A stretch of 64,000 nt of DNA from Microbacterium paraoxydans (GTDB lineage Bacteria > Actinomycetota > Actinomycetes > Actinomycetales > Microbacteriaceae). Where the stretch lies: positions 1,054,001-1,118,000 of the forward strand of contig NZ_LT629770.1 in the NCBI RefSeq assembly GCF_900105335.1, in the 5' to 3' direction. Position numbers and translations under genes: made by a program. The notes under the pieces were generated by a model. It did not search any database. It was not told the DNA's origin and saw nothing but the letters and a program-made list of their open reading frames with translations. Position 1 is the first letter of the stretch, and every line of letters starts with the position of its first letter. Positions 58,631 to 64,000 of this stretch are shown here, piece after piece.

Positions 58631-58906
58631 ATGAGTACGCAGAGTCCCGGACCGGAGGTCCCCATCCGTCGGATCGACCGCATCCTGGCGTTCACCGCGC
58701 TCGGCATCGCGGCCGCCTCGGTGATCTGCTTCTTCGTCATCATCATCGGCACGGCGCTCGGCATGGACCGGGCCGCGTTCGGCGAAGGCCTCTGGCCGGT
58801 GATCGCGGCGATCCCGTACTGGGGCCTGCCTCTCGCCTTCATCATGATCATCGTGCTGCTGGTGATGAGCTTCGTGCGGAAGGGCCGCGCCGAGTCGCGT
58901 CGTTGA
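58631..58906 (+). CDS. Small membrane protein (two helices)
   Basis: The protein has 91 residues with helices RILAFTALGIAAASVICFFVIIIGTALG and IPYWGLPLAFIMIIVLLVMSFV, charged ends, and GEGLWPVIAAI between them. This short family lies next to the helicase-associated gene in Microbacterium-like genomes and is sometimes mis-named as a multidrug transporter subunit. TAGGCT at 58618-58623 is seven bases before the ATG. No function assigned. Confidence 0.72.
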   Translation: MSTQSPGPEVPIRRIDRILAFTALGIAAASVICFFVIIIGTALGMDRAAFGEGLWPVIAAIPYWGLPLAFIMIIVLLVMSFVRKGRAESRR

Positions 58907-58916
58907 GGCCGCATCG

Positions 58917-60620
58917 ATGAGCACGCACGCACGCCCGTTGGCCGACGACCTGGCTGCGGCGAGCGATGACGAGCTGACGGCGCTGCTGTCCGCGCGCGGC
59001 GTGCGTCCCGACGCCACCTGGCAGGATCTCTTCGACGCCGCGGAGGCCCTGTTGGAGCCCTCGTCGATCGGCCGCGTGCTCCCGACCCTCACCGTCGCGG
59101 AGGCCGCCGCGCTCGTCGATGCTGCGAAGGGAGGCGACGCCGGCGCCGGGCGTGAGCGCCTGACGGCACTCGCCCTGCTCCGCCCCGACGGCACGCCGCA
59201 TCCGCCGGTCGCCGACGCCGTCGCCGGAAGACCACGACCTGCTCCGCTCGATGAGACGCCCGCACCGGCCGCGGAGGAATCCGCGGCCGCGCACGCCGCC
59301 GAGCGGGCGTTCACCACTGTCGGCGTGCTCGCCGATATCCTCCTGCTCGCCAGAGAGCAGCCGTTCGCGCTTCTCATGGGCGGGGCGGTGAGCGCAGGTC
59401 AGAAGCGCCAGCTCGCCGAGGCGGGTCTCGCCGTCGAGAGCGTGGACCCGCTGGTTGCTCTCGCCGTGCGAGCCGGCCTGGCCACCCCGGTCGAGCGACT
59501 GCTGCGCACCACACCCGCAGCAGAGGAATGGCTTCGCTCCCCCGCTCCCGCCCGCTGGGGCCTCCTGGCCACGACCTTCCGCGACACCCTCCCTCCTGGG
59601 ATCCGCACCGCGACGGGCGGCTGGCTGCCACCCGGCCAATGGCCTCTGGCCCACCCGTGGGACCCGGCCTGGCCGGAAGAGGCAGCGCGGCAGCTCGAGG
59701 CCGCTCGTCTGCTCGGCCTCATCGCCGAGGACGGCTCCGAGCCCCCGTGGTCTGCGCCGTTGCGAAGCGGTGCAGCTGCGGACCCTTCGCCCTTGTCGAT
59801 ACTCCTGCCCGCGGAGGTCGATCGGATCTTCCTGCAGAACGACCTCACGGCGATCGCCCCCGGTCCGCTGCAACCCGCACTGGACGTGCGCCTACGCACC
59901 ATGGCCCGTCGGGAGTCCGCCTCCCAGGCCTCGTCGTACCGGTTCACGGCGGAGTCCGTCGCGCACGCCTTCGCCGCGGGAGAGGACGAGGCGTCGATCC
60001 TGGAGTTCCTCGGGGGGATCTCGCTCACGGGCATCCCGCAGCCCCTGGGCTACCTTGTCGCGCAGACCGCGCAGCGTCACGGGCTCGTACGGGTCTCGGT
60101 GGACGACGAGACCGGACGCACACGGGTGGAGAGCGCTGATGCGCACCTCCTCGAGGCCATGGCGGTCGACCAGTCGCTGCGCCCTCTCGGGCTCGCCGTG
60201 CACGGGGGATCGCTGACGACCAAAGTCGGGCAGGACACCGTCTACTGGGCGCTGACCGACGCCCGGTATCCGGCGACGCTCGTCGATCGCGACGGGACCG
60301 TCGCGGTGCGCACACGCCATCCGGCCGCCGTGCCGGATCCCCCCTCCGACCCCGACTACGGACCGCTGATCGCCCGATTGCGCGAACGCCAGGGTCCTGA
60401 CGCGGACGCCGCGTGGCTGGACAGGGAACTGGAGGCGGCCGTGCGCGCGAAGGCCGTGCTGCGGGTGACGGTCGGCATGCCGGACGGTTCCACCAGGGAC
60501 CTCCTCCTCGAAGCCACCGGGATCGGCGGTGGGCGACTGCGGGGGAGGGACAGGGCAGCTGACGTCGAGCGCACCCTGCCCGTGTCGAGCATCCGTGCCG
60601 CCACCGTCGTCCCGACCTAG
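58917..60620 (+). CDS. Helicase-associated domain protein, partner of XPB
   Basis: The protein has 567 residues. N-terminal helical repeats (LADDLAAASDDELTALLSARGVRPDATWQDLFDAAEALL) lead to a middle winged-helix region, with ILLPAEVDRIFLQNDLTAIAPGPL and AHAFAAGEDEASILEFLGG as the most conserved parts. This is the helicase-C3/XPB-Ssl2 N-terminal-like family. It has no helicase motifs itself. Encoded ten bases after the small membrane protein and immediately before the XPB gene, as in other actinobacteria. It probably loads or regulates XPB. Confidence 0.85.
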   Translation: MSTHARPLADDLAAASDDELTALLSARGVRPDATWQDLFDAAEALLEPSSIGRVLPTLTVAEAAALVDAAKGGDAGAGRERLTALALLRPDGTPHPPVADAVAGRPRPAPLDETPAPAAEESAAAHAAERAFTTVGVLADILLLAREQPFALLMGGAVSAGQKRQLAEAGLAVESVDPLVALAVRAGLATPVERLLRTTPAAEEWLRSPAPARWGLLATTFRDTLPPGIRTATGGWLPPGQWPLAHPWDPAWPEEAARQLEAARLLGLIAEDGSEPPWSAPLRSGAAADPSPLSILLPAEVDRIFLQNDLTAIAPGPLQPALDVRLRTMARRESASQASSYRFTAESVAHAFAAGEDEASILEFLGGISLTGIPQPLGYLVAQTAQRHGLVRVSVDDETGRTRVESADAHLLEAMAVDQSLRPLGLAVHGGSLTTKVGQDTVYWALTDARYPATLVDRDGTVAVRTRHPAAVPDPPSDPDYGPLIARLRERQGPDADAAWLDRELEAAVRAKAVLRVTVGMPDGSTRDLLLEATGIGGGRLRGRDRAADVERTLPVSSIRAATVVPT

Positions 60621-60656
60621 GCCCCGGGCAGCCAGGGGCCGGTAGACTGGTCAGCT

Positions 60657-62297
60657 ATGTCTGATGGCCCCCTGATCGTCCAGAGCGACCGCACCGTGCT
60701 CCTCGAGGTCGCCCACGCCGACGCCGAGAGCGCCCGCCACGAGCTCGCGATCTTCGCCGAGCTGGAGCGCGCGCCCGAGCACATCCACACGTACCGGATC
60801 ACGCGGCTCGGTCTGTGGAACGCCCGCGCGGCCGGGCACACCGCTGAGGACATGCTGGAGACGCTCGACCGCTGGTCGCGCTTCCCCGTGCCGCCCTCGG
60901 TCGCGGTCGACCTGCGCGAGACGGTCAACCGGTACGGGCGCCTGGTCATCGAGCGCGACGACGAGGGCGTGCTCATCCTGCGTTCGACCGATCCCGCCGT
61001 GCTGGCCCAGGTCGCGAACAACAAGCGCATCCAGCCGCTGCTCATCGGGCACCCCACGCCGGAGACCTTCGTCGTCGACGCGTGGGCCCGCGGACAGATC
61101 AAGCAGGAGCTGCTGAAGATCGGCTGGCCGGCCGAAGACCTGGCCGGCTACACCCCCGGCACGCCCCACGAGATCGAGCTGGCCGAGGACGGCTGGACCA
61201 TCCGCCCGTACCAGCAGGACGCCGTCGACGCCTTCTCGAAGGACGGCTCGGGTGTGGTCGTGCTCCCCTGTGGCGCAGGCAAGACGATCGTGGGCGCCGG
61301 GGCCATGGCGGCGACCAAGACGACGACGCTCATCCTCGTGACGAACACGGTGTCCGCACGGCAGTGGCGGGACGAGCTGCTCAAGCGCACCAGCCTCACA
61401 CCCGAGGAGATCGGCGAGTACTCCGGGCAGGCCAAGGAGGTCAAGCCCGTCACGATCGCGACGTACCAGATCCTCACGGCGAAGCGGAAGGGCGAGTACG
61501 CGCACCTCGCACTCCTCGACGCCCTGGACTGGGGCCTCATCGTGTACGACGAGGTGCACCTGCTGCCCGCCCCGGTGTTCAAGCTCACCGCCGACCTGCA
61601 GGCGCGGCGCCGGATCGGCCTCACCGCGACCCTGGTCCGCGAGGACGGCCGCGAGGGTGACGTGTTCAGTCTCATCGGCCCCAAGCGCTTCGACGCCCCC
61701 TGGAAGCAGATCGAGGCGCAGGGGTTCATCTCCCCCGCTGCCTGCTTCGAGGTGCGGGTCGACCTCCCCCCGGCGGACCGCCTGGAGTACGCGGCGGCGA
61801 CAGACGATGAGCGCTACCGGCTCGCGGCCTCCGCCCCGGCGAAGATCGATGCGGTGCGCGAGTTGATCGCGGCCCACCAGGGCGAGCAGATCCTCGTCAT
61901 CGGCCAGTATCTCGACCAGCTCGACGCGCTCTCGCAGGCGCTCGACGCCCCGCAGATCACCGGGTCCACCCCGGTCGAGGAGCGCGAGGAGCTGTACCGG
62001 GCGTTCCGCGAGGGCGACATCTCGCTGCTCGTGGTCTCGAAGGTCGCGAACTTCTCCATCGACCTCCCCGAGGCATCGGTGGCCATCCAGGTGTCCGGCT
62101 CGTTCGGCTCGCGGCAGGAGGAGGCCCAGCGACTCGGGCGGCTGCTCCGCCCCAAGCAGTCCGGCCACACCGCGAGCTTCTACACGCTCGTGGCCCGCGA
62201 CACGATCGACCAGGACTACGCGCAGAACCGGCAGCGGTTCCTCGCGGAGCAGGGGTACAGCTACACGATCATGGACGCCGAGGCGATCGCCGCCTGA
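60657..62297 (+). CDS. DNA repair helicase XPB
   Basis: A 546-residue SF2 helicase. Residues 1-150 are the XPB damage-recognition-like domain. Motifs: IRPYQQDAVDAF (Q-motif region), Walker A VLPCGAGKTIVGAG, DEVHLLPA (DExH), LTATLVREDG, VSKVANFSIDLPEASVAIQVS and the QEEAQRLGRLLRP motif VI. Unwinds DNA, probably in repair; XPD is not in this window. TAGACT at 60643-60648 is eight bases before the ATG, so it may also have its own promoter beside the upstream gene. Confidence 0.95.
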   Translation: MSDGPLIVQSDRTVLLEVAHADAESARHELAIFAELERAPEHIHTYRITRLGLWNARAAGHTAEDMLETLDRWSRFPVPPSVAVDLRETVNRYGRLVIERDDEGVLILRSTDPAVLAQVANNKRIQPLLIGHPTPETFVVDAWARGQIKQELLKIGWPAEDLAGYTPGTPHEIELAEDGWTIRPYQQDAVDAFSKDGSGVVVLPCGAGKTIVGAGAMAATKTTTLILVTNTVSARQWRDELLKRTSLTPEEIGEYSGQAKEVKPVTIATYQILTAKRKGEYAHLALLDALDWGLIVYDEVHLLPAPVFKLTADLQARRRIGLTATLVREDGREGDVFSLIGPKRFDAPWKQIEAQGFISPAACFEVRVDLPPADRLEYAAATDDERYRLAASAPAKIDAVRELIAAHQGEQILVIGQYLDQLDALSQALDAPQITGSTPVEEREELYRAFREGDISLLVVSKVANFSIDLPEASVAIQVSGSFGSRQEEAQRLGRLLRPKQSGHTASFYTLVARDTIDQDYAQNRQRFLAEQGYSYTIMDAEAIAA

Positions 62298-62312
62298 ACA
62301 GGGTCGCGGCGC

Positions 62313-63314
62313 TCAGCCGTGCATCCTCGGCGGCAGGAGGTGCGTCCCGCGGGCGACGGCTGACGCGGTCCGGGTGATCCCTCTCCGGCGCGCCCAGCGG
62401 TCTGCGACGACGGCGAAGACGAGCATCGCCGCGGCCGAGCCCAGGAGATCCACCGGCGTCCCCGAAGTGGCGTTCGCGTCGACCACGGCGACGGAGCCGA
62501 GCAGGAAGATCATCAGGTTGTTCACGATGTGCAGCGCGATCGCCGCCTCCAGCCCGCCCGTCCGCCACGTGAGCCAGGCGGCGACGACGGCGAAGAGGCC
62601 GACGCTCGCCGCACCCCAGATGTCGTAGCCGTGCCCCAGCACGAACAGCGGCACCGGCAGCAGGATCGCGAAGGCGGGGTGCCGGAGCCAGGTCCCGACG
62701 AGCTGCATGAGATAGCCGCGGAAGACGTACTCCTCCGCGGCGGCCTGGAACGGGATCAGCACGAGCAGCAGCACCACCATGAGCAGGAGCCCCGGGTGCG
62801 AGAAGTCCGGCGTCACCGCATCGCCGAGCGCCGCCGACCAGCCGAGCACCACGGCGAAGTAGACGACGAACACCGCGAACGCCAGCCCGAGGGTCCGACC
62901 GAGCCAGTCCATCCGCAGCCGCCCGGCGACCGAGGACAGCAGGCCGACGCCTCGTCCCTGGACGACCCGCGAGGCCAGCAGCAGCGCCGGGATCATGAGG
63001 ATGAGCGGCAGCACGAGCGCCACCAGGAGCCATGGACGATCGAGCTGGAAGTAGGCGGTGGTGCGGAAGAGCATCTGCAGCTCCGCTCCCCATTCCGGGA
63101 CGAGGGCCGCCACGATCACGAGCGGCACGATCACCAGGACGAGGATCGCGAGGTAGAACGCGATGCCCAGGAGTCCGGTGAGCAGCGGCTTCCACCAGCG
63201 GGGGCGCGGACGGAGGAGCGCCAGACGGTGGTACTCGACCCCGCGAGCGGACACCTCCGACGAGGGGGCGGACGGGGAGACGGGGGCGACGGTGGCGTCC
63301 TCGATCGAACTCAT
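62313..63314 (-). CDS. CPBP family intramembrane metalloprotease
   Basis: The protein has 333 residues and about eight membrane helices. CPBP motifs are in order: AAEEYVFRGYLMQL (EExxxR), FVLGHGYDIWGA (FxxxH-like) and ALHIVNNLMIFL (HxxxN). Family members cleave or modify membrane proteins, or protect against bacteriocins. The ATG at 63314 is chosen over an upstream in-frame start because the first 20 residues of the longer frame are not protein-like. Convergent with XPB, 15 bases between stops. Confidence 0.87.
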   Translation of the reverse strand: MSSIEDATVAPVSPSAPSSEVSARGVEYHRLALLRPRPRWWKPLLTGLLGIAFYLAILVLVIVPLVIVAALVPEWGAELQMLFRTTAYFQLDRPWLLVALVLPLILMIPALLLASRVVQGRGVGLLSSVAGRLRMDWLGRTLGLAFAVFVVYFAVVLGWSAALGDAVTPDFSHPGLLLMVVLLLVLIPFQAAAEEYVFRGYLMQLVGTWLRHPAFAILLPVPLFVLGHGYDIWGAASVGLFAVVAAWLTWRTGGLEAAIALHIVNNLMIFLLGSVAVVDANATSGTPVDLLGSAAAMLVFAVVADRWARRRGITRTASAVARGTHLLPPRMHG

Positions 63315-63432
63315 GCCTCGATCCTCCCCCGGACGGCTGTGCGGCACATCCACCGGCCGACGGATGGACCGCATCCACGCCGTTCCGCAGGATAATCAGC
63401 CCGCGCATGGCCGAAGTCACCATAATGGGGTC

Positions 63433-64000
63433 ATGACTGCTGCGCGCATCCTGGTCGTCGACGACGAGCCCAACATCCGCGACCTGCTTTCCACGGGTCT
63501 CAGCTTCGCCGGGTTCCAGGTGAAGACGGTGGCCAACGGCGCCGCCACGATCTCCGCCGTCCTCGAGGAGGAGCCGGACCTCATCATCCTCGACGTCATG
63601 CTCCCCGACATGAACGGGTTCAGCGTGACCAAGCGCCTCCGCGGCGCCGGATTCACCGCCCCCATCCTCTTCCTCACGGCCAAGGACGGCACGGAGGACA
63701 AGATCGAGGGCCTGAACGCCGGCGGCGACGACTACGTCACCAAGCCGTTCAGCCTGGACGAGATCGTCGCCAGGGCCCAGGCCATCCTCCGCCGCACGAT
63801 GCAGGCCGACGAGGAGTCGATCATCCGCGCCGGCGAGCTCTCCATGGACCAGGACACGCACGACGTGCACGTCGGCAAGGAGCCGATCGACCTGAGCCCG
63901 ACCGAGTTCAAGCTCCTCCGCTACCTCATGCTGAACCCGAACCGGGTGCTGTCGAAGGCGCAGATCCTCGACCACGTCTGGGAGTACGACTTCAACGGCG
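63433..64000 (+). CDS. OmpR-family response regulator (3' partial)
   Basis: The first 189 codons run to the window edge. Receiver domain: VVDDEPNIRDLL (acidic pocket), phosphoacceptor Asp in LIILDVMLPDMNG, FLTAKDG (Thr) and DYVTKPF (Lys). The winged-helix DNA-binding domain begins LSPTEFKLLRYLMLNPNRVLSKAQILDHVWEYDF. The end, and any partner histidine kinase, lie beyond 64000. CATAAT at 63421-63426 is six bases before the ATG. Confidence 0.93.
   Translation, partial: MTAARILVVDDEPNIRDLLSTGLSFAGFQVKTVANGAATISAVLEEEPDLIILDVMLPDMNGFSVTKRLRGAGFTAPILFLTAKDGTEDKIEGLNAGGDDYVTKPFSLDEIVARAQAILRRTMQADEESIIRAGELSMDQDTHDVHVGKEPIDLSPTEFKLLRYLMLNPNRVLSKAQILDHVWEYDFNG

Overview
The window is high-GC DNA (about 70%) from an actinobacterium. 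The most likely source is Microbacterium or a close relative in the Microbacteriaceae. The evidence is an Lsr2 gene, an IdeR/DtxR regulator with textbook metal ligands, a bacterial XPB helicase beside a helicase-associated partner, a C50 carotenoid cluster (idi-crtE-crtB-crtI-crtYe-crtYf-crtEb), and many genes whose -10 box (TANNNT-like) lies 6-8 nt before the start codon, as expected for leaderless transcripts. I see no rRNA, CRISPR array, insertion sequence or prophage structural gene. There is one tRNA, Arg(CCT).

Region by region. (1) 1-2.7 kb: the 3' end of hrpA, a zinc-free quinone oxidoreductase, and a small membrane protein followed by a stray second copy of the oxidoreductase's 3' end. 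(2) 2.7-11.7 kb: a minus-strand operon with a complete peptide-type ABC importer, two luciferase-like flavin monooxygenases and two AhpD/CMD proteins, probably for uptake and oxidation of an unidentified small molecule. (3) 11.8-13.8 kb: a Gfo/Idh/MocA dehydrogenase and a NYN-LOTUS protein. (4) 13.8-25.1 kb: a carbohydrate or polyol catabolic island with three TIM-barrel epimerases, two more Gfo/Idh/MocA dehydrogenases, a ribose-type ABC importer, and ROK and TetR regulators. Its ATPase gene carries an in-frame TAG. (5) 25.1-37 kb: mixed housekeeping genes (SDR epimerase, aldo/keto reductase, acetyltransferases, galU, 5-formyl-THF cyclo-ligase, fmdB-like, mscL) and a compact HTH / HTH / ImmA-IrrE trio.

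(6) 37-45 kb: a large SF1-helicase-like protein with degenerate ATPase motifs, an Ogt-like protein lacking the alkyl-acceptor cysteine, an acetate symporter with its DUF485 partner beside a GAF-LuxR regulator, and Lsr2. (7) 45-53.6 kb: the carotenoid operon, with translationally coupled genes, a MarR (CrtR-like) regulator divergent to it and an MMPL transporter at its end. (8) 53.6-58.5 kb: tRNA-Arg, an HNH endonuclease preceded by a tiny arginine-rich ORF whose stop codon sits in a terminator hairpin, an M23 peptidase behind a structured leader (candidate c-di-AMP riboswitch), ideR, serC, a DUF3027 protein and a cold-shock-domain protein. (9) 58.6-64 kb: a small membrane protein, the helicase-associated protein plus XPB, a CPBP protease and the start of an OmpR-type response regulator cut by the window edge.

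The points most worth a second look are the leader-ORF/terminator upstream of the HNH gene, the degenerate helicase, the cysteine-less Ogt homologue, the nonsense codon in the sugar ATPase, and the HTH/ImmA trio. Functional calls rest on motif and family recognition by eye; no database search was run.
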